Assembly: GCF_002291445.1 (NCBI RefSeq)
Contig: NZ_CP014137.1
Coordinates: 558,001 to 622,000, forward strand
Direction of reading: 5' to 3'
Origin: Brenneria goodwinii
Lineage (GTDB): Bacteria; Pseudomonadota; Gammaproteobacteria; Enterobacterales; Enterobacteriaceae
DNA: 64,000 bases
Made by a program: the position numbers and the translations under genes. The notes under the pieces were generated by a model. That model made no database searches. It worked only from the letters and a program-made list of their open reading frames with translations, and was not told the DNA's origin. This document shows, in pieces, positions 44,634 to 54,257 of the stretch (position 1 is the first letter of the stretch; each line of letters starts with the position of its first letter).

Positions 44634-45067
44634 GGGCTTTCTTATGCTCGGTATGGTTTCATTTCTGATGTATCTATATCTCGGATATATCCGTCGTATT
44701 TTAAGTCGCGGATGTGTTGTTTTTATTTACCCGAGTAAGCTCCTGGGGATTTACGGCAATGTATTCTTCCTGCAACTCGAATGGGTCGGGGTATCACGCA
44801 CCCGTTTCCAGTCTGATTTTTATTTTCTGTTTATCTTATCGCGGGGATGCGCTGTCTGTTTCACACACCGGGATAGGCATGTGCTAAACATAGCGCGAAA
44901 TCAGTGAATTAAGAATAGAACGATTTACGATTAATGCGCGTAAATATTGAAAGGCGTGAATAACAGACGGCAGAAAATAGGCGCGACGAATCGTGGCATG
45001 ACAAGATGCCTGATAATGGCGTTGCATTCGATATGCGGTCTAAAGCAGTCGTTGATTAAGGTAAGCG
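44634..45067. other. Intergenic region upstream of mgtE
   Basis: These 434 bases separate mgtE from yfgG. They hold a degraded palindromic repeat (44686-44793) and otherwise AT-rich DNA. No Mg2+-sensing leader (M-box) could be recognised by eye, and the open frame across the mgtE start (44521-44907, plus) is a chance frame. Confidence 0.5.
44686..44793. repeat. Palindromic intergenic repeat (long, degraded copy)
   Basis: Read on the minus strand: TTCGAGTTGCAGGAAG, a central block CCAGGAGCTTACTCGGGTAA, then CATCCGCGACTTAAAATACG and GGATATA. These are the pieces of the same element as at 24294-24363, with a longer middle (GGAGCTTACT type) known from copies in other enterobacteria. Several mismatches suggest an old copy. 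Confidence 0.55.
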
Positions 45068-45283
45068 CTATTCTTTCTTATTGATGGGCACGTCAGAGAT
45101 AGTAAAGGATTGTTCGATACGCTGTTGCTGTTGGTTTTGATGGTAAGCAAACGCGCTGATGGTGGAGTAAGTGAAGCGGCCTAAAAGAATAATAAAACTG
45201 ATAAGTAATACGGCACGAGCAATACGCGTACCACTTCGTCGTGGCCGCATGGATATTCGTCGTTTATGGGTAAGCGTAGACAT
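45068..45283 (-). CDS. yfgG: YfgG-like small membrane protein (DUF2633)
   Basis: A 71-residue protein with one hydrophobic helix (IARAVLLISFIILLGRFTYS), a basic N-terminus and a Gln-rich tail, matching E. coli YfgG in layout and sequence (VLLISFI..GRF.YS). YfgG has been tied to nickel/cobalt stress in E. coli; its reaction is unknown. It lies after ppk-ppx as in E. coli, where yfgF comes between; yfgF is missing here. The start at 45283 follows GGAG; an upstream ATG would add ten residues. Confidence 0.78.
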   Translation of the reverse strand: MSTLTHKRRISMRPRRSGTRIARAVLLISFIILLGRFTYSTISAFAYHQNQQQQRIEQSFTISDVPINKKE

Positions 45284-45442
45284 TACCGGAAAATCTCCTG
45301 TGGAAGCGAACATTCGCTGTCATTTATTTATGCACAAGCATCTGGTCAGGTCAATCATTCAGCATAAAAAAATGGCTATCGTGACGGAAAGCGTCCGTAA
45401 CCGGAGAAGTTAGCGACGATCGCGGCTGTTGAGGGGGGATAA

Positions 45443-45480
45443 GAAGAGGCTGACAGGAATTGAATCAGCCTAGCCTCTTC
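45443..45480 (-). terminator. Terminator-like hairpin after ppx
   Basis: On the minus strand GAAGAGGCT pairs with AGCCTCTTC, followed by TTATC. An alternative inner stem (GGCTGA with TCAGCC) uses the same bases. It lies 35 bases after the ppx stop. Confidence 0.5.
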
Positions 45481-45514
45481 GTCGACATGCTCTTCGCGCT
45501 GGCGGTCGGTGCGG

Positions 45515-47047
45515 TTACGCCTCTTCTTCGATATTCAGTTTCCAGCCGGTGACATCCTGCCAGAATTCCTGCTCCCGCTCTAAATCCAACTGGACGAGAT
45601 TATTCTGGGCGAAAAAATCGCGCGGGAATATCAGCGTCCAGTGGTTATCGTCGGTGCTCAAGCGCAGCGTTTCCGGCGTGGTGGTGGCCTGCCTCTGATT
45701 ATTCAGGAGCGTGGCAAGGCGCAATAGCTGAATCATGGGCAAATACTGTTTCTTTTTGAACAGATTCAGGCGAGGCAACTCTTCCAGTTTGATGGCCTTA
45801 CGGTGAAAACGCACGATCAGAGAAAGCAATAGCTGCTGTTCCTGGTTAAAGCCAGGCAGGTTGGTATTTTGCAGAATATAGGCCGAGTGGCGGTGCATAC
45901 CACTCTGGTTTATTCCCAACCCCACTTCATGCAACATCGACGCCCAGTTCAGCAGCGCTTTAAGCTGCGGGTTAACCTGATTGGCATTTTGTTCCGCCCA
46001 TTGCTCGTACAGCAACTCCGTGGTTTCCAGTACCCGGCTAGCCTGTTCGCGATCGATATTGTAATGACTGGCAAGGCTTTGCGCCGTGCGGATACGGATA
46101 TCCTGATGGCGGAAACGGCCTTCCATTTCATACAGAACGCCTTCACGCAGCGCACCGTCCGACAGGCGCAGTTCTTTGATCGATAGCGCGTCAAAGATGC
46201 CGCACAGAATAGCCAATCCGGGAACCAGCACCGACTGTCTGTCTTCCGTCAGCCCCGGCAGGCTCAGCGATTTGAAGGACTTGAACTGCAAAATCTGCTC
46301 GCGCAGCATTTCCAGCCGTCCCGGCGTAATCAGGCCGTCTTTCTTACCCATTTCCAGCAAAATTTCATGGGTGGCTTTTATAGTGCCAGACGCCCCCAGC
46401 GCATACTCCCAGCCGTAAATACGGTATTCCCAGGCCAGCGTTTCCAGCTTTTGGGCCGCCGCCAGACGGGCGCGTTTAAAGTTGTTCTCGCTGATTTCGC
46501 CATTGGGGAAAAACTGCTGAGCAAAGCTGACGCAGCCCATGCGGCGGCTTTCGATCAGCATGGGCTCAAAGTCTTCGCCGATGACCAGTTCGGTGGAGCC
46601 GCCGCCGATATCAATGACCAGCTTGCGGCCTTTTTCCGGCTGGGTGTGCTCAACGCCCATGAAAATCAACCGGGCTTCTTCATGACCGGAGATGATTTCG
46701 ATCGGGTAGGGAATAATATCGGCGGCCCGGCGCAGAAACTCTTCTACATTCACCGCCTGGCGCAAGGCATGCGTGCCGACAATCGACACATTCTGTGGAG
46801 AGAAACCCTGCAACCGTTCAGCGAACAGCGTCAGACAATTCAAACCACGCTCCATGGCTTCCTCACTGAGCCGGTTTTGACTGTCCAGTCCATCAGCCAG
46901 ATAAACACGCTGTTTTAAACGGCTAAGCACCTGGAGCGCGCCGTTTACCACGCGGGCGATTACCATGTGAAAACTATTGGAACCCAGATCGACGGCAGCA
47001 AATTCCTGGGGTTTTACGACATTGGTCTCTTTACTTGTTAGTGGCAT
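45515..47047 (-). CDS. ppx: Exopolyphosphatase
   Basis: A 510-residue Ppx (E. coli 513). It removes terminal phosphates from long-chain polyphosphate. The actin-like ATPase fold shows phosphate loop 1 (AAVDLGSNSFHMVIARV, about 17-33) and loop 2 (VIDIGGGSTELVIGE, about 143-157), followed by the HD-like C-terminal half. Its start shares one base with the ppk stop (TAATG), so synthesis and breakdown of polyphosphate are co-translated. Confidence 0.96.
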   Translation of the reverse strand: MPLTSKETNVVKPQEFAAVDLGSNSFHMVIARVVNGALQVLSRLKQRVYLADGLDSQNRLSEEAMERGLNCLTLFAERLQGFSPQNVSIVGTHALRQAVNVEEFLRRAADIIPYPIEIISGHEEARLIFMGVEHTQPEKGRKLVIDIGGGSTELVIGEDFEPMLIESRRMGCVSFAQQFFPNGEISENNFKRARLAAAQKLETLAWEYRIYGWEYALGASGTIKATHEILLEMGKKDGLITPGRLEMLREQILQFKSFKSLSLPGLTEDRQSVLVPGLAILCGIFDALSIKELRLSDGALREGVLYEMEGRFRHQDIRIRTAQSLASHYNIDREQASRVLETTELLYEQWAEQNANQVNPQLKALLNWASMLHEVGLGINQSGMHRHSAYILQNTNLPGFNQEQQLLLSLIVRFHRKAIKLEELPRLNLFKKKQYLPMIQLLRLATLLNNQRQATTTPETLRLSTDDNHWTLIFPRDFFAQNNLVQLDLEREQEFWQDVTGWKLNIEEEA

Positions 47048-49119
47048 TATTCTGGTTTGTCTCCGGGTTGCTCAAGCGCTTTGATGTAATCATAGACGGT
47101 GTTTTGCCCGCGTACTTTACGACGGTTACCGCGAGATACATAACGATTACTCAGCTCTTTATCAATCACACGGGCTTTCACCGTATCGCTGAACAGAATA
47201 TTAAGAATATCCAGAATGCGATTTTTCAAAATGGGATCGAGTACTTCGACGGCGACTTCAATGCGGTAATCGATGTTACGCGTCATCCAGTCGGCTGAAG
47301 AGAGGTAAACTTTCTTATCGCCGCCGTTATTGAACACATACACGCGGTCGTGTTCCAGATAGCGATCGACGATGCTGATAGCCTGAATATTTTCACTTAT
47401 GCCCGGTAAATTGGGGAGCAGCGAACACATACCACGCACCAGAAGATTGATTTTCACGCCAGCGGCCGAAGCCTGATACAGCCTTTCCACCAGCCCTTTA
47501 TCCACCAGGTTATTTACCTTAAGGGTAATGCCCGCATCAATATTCGCGCGCGCATTTTCGATTTCTTTATCGATCAGCTTGTACAGTTTATCACGCGAGT
47601 TCTGAGGGGAAACCAGTAGATACTCGAAGGACACCGGGCGATAGGGGTTCTCGATGAAATTAAATACGCGGCGAACCTCATTGGTGATGCGTTCATCCGC
47701 GGTAATCAACGAGTAGTCGGTATAGATGCGGGCCGTTTTCTCATTGAAGTTACCCGTGCCGATGTGAGCGTAGCGCACAATGTTGCCGTCTTCCCGACGG
47801 GAAATCAGAAAGAGTTTGGCATGAATTTTCAGTCCCGGTACCGAGAAGATCACATGAACGCCGGCTTCGGTCAGCCGTTTGGACCACTGAATGTTGGCTT
47901 CTTCATCGAAACGCGCCTGCAGCTCCACTACCACGGTGACTTTCTTGCCATTATGGGCCGCATGGATCATGGAGTTAATGATGCGGGAGTCTTTCGCCAC
48001 ACGGTAAATATTGATTTTGATCGCCAGTACGCTGGGATCAAACGAGGCCTGACGCAGCAGTTCCAATACATGCTCGAAAGTGTGGTACGGGTAATAGAGC
48101 AGTATGTCGCGCTCGCGGATGGCGTCGAAGCCATTGCGGAAGTGGTTGAACCCGTCGTGGCGCAACTGCGGCAGCGTTTTGTTGACCAGATTGGCCCTGC
48201 CGACGTTGGGGAAAGAGATAAAGTCTTTAAAGTTATGGTAACGGCCGCCGGGGATCACCGAATCGTAGGAGGAAATCCCCAGTTTTTCCTGCAGAACGGC
48301 GACCATCGCGTCCGGCATATCACGCTGATAGACAAACCTGACCGGTTCCGCCGTCAACCGCTGTTTCAGACTGGAGGACATCAGCTCCAGCAGGCTGGAT
48401 TCCATTTCTGTCACCAGATCGTACTCGGCGTCACGCGTCATTTTCATCGAATAGGCGTTCAGCGCATCGTAATCGAAAAAGCCTTTGAAGATGTCATTCA
48501 GGCAATAGCGCAGAATGTTATCGATCAAAATCATGGTCTTCCGGCGGCGAGGCGCTTCCGCCGGCAGGTTAACGAAGCGGGGCACTTTGTCGGAAGGTAT
48601 CTCCAGCAGCGCATAATTCGTCTCTTCGCCACGAATAATTTCGACCGCCAGATAGGTGTAGTCATCTTTCAGGAACTGCACCAGGTTGGTGTCATGCAGG
48701 ATCAGGATCGGAGTGATATGCGGCCGTAAATGTTGTCTGAAATATTCCCGCAGCCACTCCTGCTGATTCGGGGAAACCTGGCGTTCGTTAACCAGAAAAA
48801 TCTGGTTACGCGCCATTTCCAGTAATAACTCATTGTAAAGGCTATCGAATAACTGATCTGTTTTCAGGACGCGAGCCTGAATTTTTCCCAGAAGATGTCG
48901 TAAATTGTCGCCTGAACCTTGCTCTTCGTTAATCAGAATACGTCTTTTCAGATCGGCAAAACGAACTTTATAAAACTCATCGAGATTGTTGGAGTAAATG
49001 CCGAGAAAGCGCATACGCTCGATCAGGGGGTTACTTTTATCTGCTGCTTCCTGAAGAACTCGTTCATTAAAGGATAACCAGCTTAACTCTTTCTCAATGT
49101 AGAGTTTATCCTGACTCAT
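47047..49119 (-). CDS. ppk: Polyphosphate kinase
   Basis: A 690-residue PPK1 that builds polyphosphate from ATP at the membrane periphery. Conserved blocks: YIEKELSWLSFNERVLQEA at the start, LLYYPYHTFEHVLELL, the autophosphorylated His region RYAHIGTGNFNEKTARIY and the C-terminal second phospholipase-D-like domain. ATG at 49119 is preferred to an in-frame GTG two codons earlier because CGGAG lies 7 bases before it. It is first in ppk-ppx and divergent from a phosphate importer operon. Confidence 0.96.
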   Translation of the reverse strand: MSQDKLYIEKELSWLSFNERVLQEAADKSNPLIERMRFLGIYSNNLDEFYKVRFADLKRRILINEEQGSGDNLRHLLGKIQARVLKTDQLFDSLYNELLLEMARNQIFLVNERQVSPNQQEWLREYFRQHLRPHITPILILHDTNLVQFLKDDYTYLAVEIIRGEETNYALLEIPSDKVPRFVNLPAEAPRRRKTMILIDNILRYCLNDIFKGFFDYDALNAYSMKMTRDAEYDLVTEMESSLLELMSSSLKQRLTAEPVRFVYQRDMPDAMVAVLQEKLGISSYDSVIPGGRYHNFKDFISFPNVGRANLVNKTLPQLRHDGFNHFRNGFDAIRERDILLYYPYHTFEHVLELLRQASFDPSVLAIKINIYRVAKDSRIINSMIHAAHNGKKVTVVVELQARFDEEANIQWSKRLTEAGVHVIFSVPGLKIHAKLFLISRREDGNIVRYAHIGTGNFNEKTARIYTDYSLITADERITNEVRRVFNFIENPYRPVSFEYLLVSPQNSRDKLYKLIDKEIENARANIDAGITLKVNNLVDKGLVERLYQASAAGVKINLLVRGMCSLLPNLPGISENIQAISIVDRYLEHDRVYVFNNGGDKKVYLSSADWMTRNIDYRIEVAVEVLDPILKNRILDILNILFSDTVKARVIDKELSNRYVSRGNRRKVRGQNTVYDYIKALEQPGDKPE

Positions 49120-49486
49120 TTTCACTCCGTTAGACTATGTGCTGAAGGTCTATCTATATCCAATAAACACAAGATGTAGCCTGTCGGCAACCGTACGAAT
49201 CCCATCAGTTTAGTCAACGCAGTAACCTGGGGATAAATCCGCCAGAAGCGGATTTGAACGCGACATACAGCGGCCTCGAAGGGTAATTTTGACAAGCCAA
49301 CGCCGCTACAACTCGAAAGGCGAAGGATATAACAGCATTATGGCGCGTTCATGACGATAAAATCCAATACGCAGACCGACTTACCGTTGTCATATTATGA
49401 GGGTAAAGGCAACATATGCTACCCCGTTTTTTACGGGGGTGAACAAATAAAGAAACTCTGACGAGTGGGATATCACGGCGAGAGCG
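49120..49486. promoter_or_regulatory. Divergent ppk / pst-like control region
   Basis: A 367-base gap between two phosphate-linked operons. Single Pho-box-like half sites are visible, for example TTGTCAT at 49387-49393, but I cannot find a clean pair of CTGTCAT repeats 11 bases apart. PhoB control is likely from gene content but is not shown by eye. Confidence 0.4.
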
Positions 49487-51652
49487 ATGGAAAACACAGA
49501 TAACAGATTACAGCACCGGGATCGCCGGCGGGCGTGGATAGATAGCCTGACGCGGCGCATCGTGGCGGGCAGTGGTTTATTGGTGCTGATGGCGTTGCTA
49601 TCGATTTTTTTCTATCTGCTGTATGTCGTGACGCCGATTTTTCTTTCACCTTCCGTCAGTGAGCAAAAAGCGATCCCGATAAACGCCGCGGTTCCCGCCC
49701 TGGCCGTGGGGATCGGCGATAGCGGGCGGATTGGGTTTCGTATTGACCGGCAGGGCTATGGCGAATTTATCGAACTTGTTTCCGGCCAAACGGTGCGGCG
49801 TATTCAGTTGGCGCCAGCGGTGGATTTACTGGCGGAAAGTCACGACGATCGGCAGATTTATGCGCTTAGCCAGGCTGACGGCCGGATTCGCATTGTGCAA
49901 CCGGTGCTGCCGCTGACCGGCAATACCGCCCCGCGGTGGCAATTCCCCTTTGGCGACAAGCCGCTGTCGCTGGGCGTGCCCGCGCAGCCGTTACGCCAGT
50001 TGGCCATAGCGGCGAGCACGGAAAAACGTCTGATCGTCGCGGTCGTCACCCAGGACTACCGGCTGGTGGTTAGCGAAATCGGGGAGATGGGAGTACAGCA
50101 AACAGCGCAGGTGGAACTGCCCGAAAAAGCGGCGGATCAGTTGCTGATAACGCCGGATGGCCGGCAAATTTATCTTCTCAACGGTACGCAGCTCAGCGTG
50201 TGGCAATCGGACGCCCGGTTGATGCTGCGGGAAACGCGTCAGTTGGCTGAACGGGGCGCGTTGCATTTGGCTTTGTTGTCCGGCGGGCGTTCACTTCTGG
50301 TTCAGGCTGCCGACGGGCAGATCACCCAGTGGTTCGATGTGCCGACGGAAAACGGTATGCAACTGACGGCAATCCGCCAATTCTCTCAGATGGCGGACGC
50401 ATCGGTATTGTTAGCCAGCGAATCGCGGCGGCGGGTATTCGCCACGTTGACGCCGCTGGGCGAGCTGTCGCTGTTTGCCAGCAAACAATCGCAGGCGTTA
50501 CTGAGCCAACATATCGCGCCGGATGCGCGGTCGCTGGCATTTTCCCCGCGTGGTGAGGTCATGCTGGTTGAAACGGCGAATGGCTGGCAGACGTATAAAG
50601 TGGATAATCCTTATCCTGACATCGGCTGGCGCGGGCTGTGGCAAAAACTTTGGTATGAGAATTACCCCGAGCCCGGATATGTCTGGCAGTCTACGTCGGC
50701 GGATGATTCCTATCAGGCGAAGTTCAGCATGATGCCGCTGCTGCTGGGAACGTTAAAAGCGGCGATTTACGCGATGCTTTTCGCTACGCCGCTGGCGCTC
50801 TCTTCCGCCATTTATACCGCCTGTTTCATGTCGCCGGCCTTGCGGCGCTGGATCAAACCGACGCTGGAGATTATGGGAGCCTTGCCGACGGTGGTGATTG
50901 GGTTGATCGCCGCCATCTGGCTGGCGCCGCATTTTGCCGCCTATCTGTCCGCCATCCTGGTCATGCCGCTTTTATGGACGTTATCCGTGCTCGGCAGCGG
51001 CTGGTTGCTGGAATCCCTGCCCGCCGACTGGCGTAGATTTTTCCCCGCCGGCTGGGATGTGTTATTTCTGCTGCCGACCATCTTATTGACGCTGGTGATC
51101 GGCTGTTGGCTGGGGCCGATTCTGGAAGGGCGGATATTAGGCCAGCCTTTATATCAATGGCTGGGGGATGATTTCGTCCAGCGTAATGCGCTGGTGGCGG
51201 GTGTCGCATTGGGTTTTGCCCTGATTCCGCTGATTTTTTCCCTGGCGGAGGATGCCTTGTTCAGCGTTCCCGCCCGTTTAAGACAGGGTTCGCTGGCGTT
51301 GGGCGCCACGCCCTGGCAAACCCTGTGGCACGTGGTGCTGCCTTCCGCCAGCGCCGGGGTTTTCGCCGCGCTGATGCTCAGTTTCGGCCGTGCCATCGGG
51401 GAAACCATGATCGTGTTAATGGCGACGGGCAACACGCCGATTATGGACGCAAGATTACTTCAGGGGCTGCGGTCTCTGGCCGCCAATATCGCCATTGAAA
51501 TGCCGGATGCCGTCATCAACAGCGGTCACTACCGGGTGCTGTTTATGACGGCGCTGACGCTGTTTGTCTTCACTTTTGTGGTGAATACGCTGGCTGAGTC
51601 GATTCGCCAGCGTTTGCGCCGACGCTATCGTGACGAAGGAGAGAATACGTGA
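49487..51652 (+). CDS. pstC: Phosphate ABC transporter permease, long PstC type
   Basis: A 721-residue permease, more than twice the length of E. coli PstC (319). After the first helix (LLVLMALLSIFFYLLYVV, about 34-51) comes a periplasmic region of about 340 residues rich in beta strands (repeated short segments, possibly a propeller). Then follow the permease helices with the coupling loop (GALPTVVIGL; ARLRQGSLALGATPWQTLWHVVLP). Long PstC forms are known in Vibrio and Pseudomonas. It is followed by pstA and pstB homologues, but no phosphate-binding PstS gene is present. Confidence 0.88.
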   Translation: MENTDNRLQHRDRRRAWIDSLTRRIVAGSGLLVLMALLSIFFYLLYVVTPIFLSPSVSEQKAIPINAAVPALAVGIGDSGRIGFRIDRQGYGEFIELVSGQTVRRIQLAPAVDLLAESHDDRQIYALSQADGRIRIVQPVLPLTGNTAPRWQFPFGDKPLSLGVPAQPLRQLAIAASTEKRLIVAVVTQDYRLVVSEIGEMGVQQTAQVELPEKAADQLLITPDGRQIYLLNGTQLSVWQSDARLMLRETRQLAERGALHLALLSGGRSLLVQAADGQITQWFDVPTENGMQLTAIRQFSQMADASVLLASESRRRVFATLTPLGELSLFASKQSQALLSQHIAPDARSLAFSPRGEVMLVETANGWQTYKVDNPYPDIGWRGLWQKLWYENYPEPGYVWQSTSADDSYQAKFSMMPLLLGTLKAAIYAMLFATPLALSSAIYTACFMSPALRRWIKPTLEIMGALPTVVIGLIAAIWLAPHFAAYLSAILVMPLLWTLSVLGSGWLLESLPADWRRFFPAGWDVLFLLPTILLTLVIGCWLGPILEGRILGQPLYQWLGDDFVQRNALVAGVALGFALIPLIFSLAEDALFSVPARLRQGSLALGATPWQTLWHVVLPSASAGVFAALMLSFGRAIGETMIVLMATGNTPIMDARLLQGLRSLAANIAIEMPDAVINSGHYRVLFMTALTLFVFTFVVNTLAESIRQRLRRRYRDEGENT

Positions 51653-53304
51653 AGCGCTGGTTTCAGTCCGGCAAGCCGTGGGTGTGGCTGACGGCATCAT
51701 CTATTAGTATCAGTCTGCTGGCGATGGCGACGATTTTCGTTTTGCTGGCCGGTCAGGGCATGCGCTATCTGTGGCCGCAACCCGTGTGGCTCTTTACGTT
51801 AAAACAAGAGGCGGCGGGCGAGCCCTTTGCGCTTATCGGCGAGATTTATGACCAGCAAACGCTGTCGTCGCAACAGCTTAGGGATGCGGAGCTGCTGTCG
51901 TCGCCGCTGCCGGAACAATCGGTGACGCGCTATGTGATCAAAACCGGTCAGCGTGAAATCTATGGCCGGAGTTTCCGTACTCTGCTATCCCGTGATGTTG
52001 TCGGCCTTAGCAAACCCGCGGATATTTTGGTGCTGCGGCTGGCGAATAACAGCACGGTTTACGGTTATCTGACGGGAATGTTGGAAGATGGGCAGCCTTT
52101 GCTGGCAGACGATCTGCCTGGGACATTGCATCGCCGGGTGAGGCAGGCTCAGGCGTTGTCGCGGATGGCGCAGGATATCCGCTTGGGCGAGATGGCGAAA
52201 ATCAATCAACAGTTTGAGATGTTGCGCCTGGAAGAGAAAAAACGGCGGCAGGCCAATACGCTGAACAGTCGGGCTCAGGCGCAAATCAACGCTGAACGCA
52301 GCGAATTAAATCGGCATTTTACGGCGCTGTCTCAGCAATTAACCGCGCTTAACCAGGATATCGATCGTGATAGCGTGCAACTACGCGATGCGGACGGCGC
52401 GGTGCATCTTTTTCCGCTCAGAGACGTCGAGCAAGCCTGGTATCCCAATGTGATGAGTCTGGGCCAGAAAATAAAGCATTGGGCGCAACAGGTCAGATAT
52501 ATGCTGGCGCACTACTCGCCCGACAGCAGTCATCCCGGACATCTGTTCCCGGCAATTTTCGGCACGGTATTGATGGTGGTGTTAATGTCCATTATCGTCA
52601 TGCCGCTCGGCGTGGTGGCGGCCGTATATCTGCATGAATATGCTGGGAAAAATATGCTGACTCGTTGGGTAAGGATCGCGGTGGTCAATCTGGCTGGCGT
52701 GCCTTCGATCGTCTATGGCGTATTTGGGCTGGGATTTTTCGTTTATCTGATCGGCGGCTCGTTGGATCGGCTTTTTTATCCCGAGGCGTTGCCTAATCCG
52801 ACATTCGGTACGCCGGGGCTACTGTGGGCGTCGCTGACGCTGGCGTTACTGACATTGCCGGTGGTGATTGTCGCCACCGAAGAGGGATTATCACGTATCC
52901 CTATGTCGGTACGTTATGGTTCTCTGGCTTTGGGCGCCACGAAAGCGGAAACCTTATGGCATGTGGTGCTGCCGATGGCGATACCCGCGATGATGACCGG
53001 GCTGATTCTGGCCGTCGCGCGCGCAGCCGGGGAAACCGCGCCGCTGATGCTGGTGGGGGTGGTGAAATCGGCGCCGGTGCTGCCGGTTGACGATCTTTTC
53101 CCTTATCTTCATCTGGAACGGAAATTTATGCATCTGGGATTTCAGATTTACGATCTGGCGTTCCAAAGTCCGGACGTTGAAGCGGTGCGGCCGTTGGTCT
53201 ATATCACGGCTCTGCTGCTGGTATTGATTGTTGTCGGGTTGAATCTTGCGGCGATGGGGATCCGCCACGTGTTGCGTGAAAGATATCGTACGCTGTCGCT
53301 CTGA
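51649..53304 (+). CDS. pstA: Phosphate ABC transporter permease, long PstA type
   Basis: A 551-residue permease (E. coli PstA 296). Helix 1 is near residues 15-35. A long periplasmic insert includes a charged coiled-coil stretch (about 170-245, QFEMLRLEEKKRRQANTLNSR). The conserved permease core follows (GTVLMVVLMSIIVMPLGVVAAVYLHEYA; RYGSLALGATKAETLWHVVLP). It starts with GTG overlapping the pstC stop (GTGA) behind GAAGGAGA. With the long PstC it should form the membrane channel of a high-affinity phosphate importer. Confidence 0.88.
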   Translation: MKRWFQSGKPWVWLTASSISISLLAMATIFVLLAGQGMRYLWPQPVWLFTLKQEAAGEPFALIGEIYDQQTLSSQQLRDAELLSSPLPEQSVTRYVIKTGQREIYGRSFRTLLSRDVVGLSKPADILVLRLANNSTVYGYLTGMLEDGQPLLADDLPGTLHRRVRQAQALSRMAQDIRLGEMAKINQQFEMLRLEEKKRRQANTLNSRAQAQINAERSELNRHFTALSQQLTALNQDIDRDSVQLRDADGAVHLFPLRDVEQAWYPNVMSLGQKIKHWAQQVRYMLAHYSPDSSHPGHLFPAIFGTVLMVVLMSIIVMPLGVVAAVYLHEYAGKNMLTRWVRIAVVNLAGVPSIVYGVFGLGFFVYLIGGSLDRLFYPEALPNPTFGTPGLLWASLTLALLTLPVVIVATEEGLSRIPMSVRYGSLALGATKAETLWHVVLPMAIPAMMTGLILAVARAAGETAPLMLVGVVKSAPVLPVDDLFPYLHLERKFMHLGFQIYDLAFQSPDVEAVRPLVYITALLLVLIVVGLNLAAMGIRHVLRERYRTLSL

Positions 53305-53319
53305 ATTTAGGATGAGGTT

Positions 53320-54135
53320 ATGGGGCTTATAAAACAGGTAAAGGCATTGCCGACGATGGATAGTCCCTCGTTCAGCGACGATCGGGTCGCGCTGGCGGTG
53401 GATCATCTGAATTTGTACTACGGCGCTAAGCAGGCGCTGAATGATATTTCCCTGCGTATCGCCAAAAATCAGGTGACCGCGCTGATTGGGCCGTCCGGCT
53501 GCGGCAAATCGACGTTGCTGCGCTGCTTTAATCGTATGAACGATCTGGTCGATGATTGCCGTACCGAGGGGAATATCTGGCTGGATGGCATGTCGATTAC
53601 CGATCCGCAGTTGGACGTGGCGGTATTGCGCCGCCGGGTAGGGATGGTTTTTCAGCGCCCGAATCCCTTTCCCAAGTCTATTTACGAAAATGTCATTTAT
53701 GGGGTGCGGCTGCAGGGCATTCGGGACCGGCGTTTACTGGATGAAGCGGTGGAACATGCTTTGCGTGCGGCGGCATTGTGGCATGAAGTGAAAGATCGGC
53801 TGGGAGATAACGCGCTGACGCTTTCCAGCGGCCAGCAGCAGCGCCTGGTGATAGCCCGGGCCATTGCCATTAAGCCGGAAGTGCTGTTGCTTGATGAGCC
53901 GACTTCGGCGCTGGATCCTATTTCAACGCTGGTTATTGAAGAGTTGATCGGCGCGTTGAAGCAGCATTTTACGCTGGTGCTGGTGACGCATAATATGCAA
54001 CAGGCGGCGCGAGTCTCTGATTATACGGCATTTATCCACCAGGGGAGGTTGATAGAATATAACGAGACGGATGATTTATTTACTTCCCCTGCTCAACGGC
54101 GAACGGAGGATTATATTACCGGGCGATTCGGTTAA
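53320..54135 (+). CDS. pstB: Phosphate ABC transporter ATP-binding protein PstB
   Basis: A 271-residue ABC ATPase of the PstB group: Walker A GPSGCGKST, Q-loop VGMVFQRPNPFPKSI (the FPKSIYENV segment is typical of PstB), signature LSSGQQQRL and Walker B VLLLDEPTSALDPIS. It powers the PstCA channel from the cytosol and, in classical systems, takes part in PhoR signalling with PhoU. No phoU follows. It starts 15 bases after pstA behind AGGATGAGG. Confidence 0.92.
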   Translation: MGLIKQVKALPTMDSPSFSDDRVALAVDHLNLYYGAKQALNDISLRIAKNQVTALIGPSGCGKSTLLRCFNRMNDLVDDCRTEGNIWLDGMSITDPQLDVAVLRRRVGMVFQRPNPFPKSIYENVIYGVRLQGIRDRRLLDEAVEHALRAAALWHEVKDRLGDNALTLSSGQQQRLVIARAIAIKPEVLLLDEPTSALDPISTLVIEELIGALKQHFTLVLVTHNMQQAARVSDYTAFIHQGRLIEYNETDDLFTSPAQRRTEDYITGRFG

Positions 54136-54257
54136 AAATAACGGCGATTAATACACGGTTTTATGTGTTCGATCAAGATAATGAAAACTGTGCGGTAATT
54201 GTCCGTGCCATTTGAAAAAGTGATGGTAAAATGTGCAGCAATTAATCAGGCAGGTGA

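Noticed and set aside
44521..44907. A 128-codon plus-strand frame across the mgtE start
   Set aside because: Half of it is antisense to mgtE and the rest runs through an intergenic repeat.
49120..49486. A clear Pho box before ppk or pstC
   Set aside because: Only isolated TTGTCAT-like halves were seen; the required second repeat 11 bases away is missing by eye.
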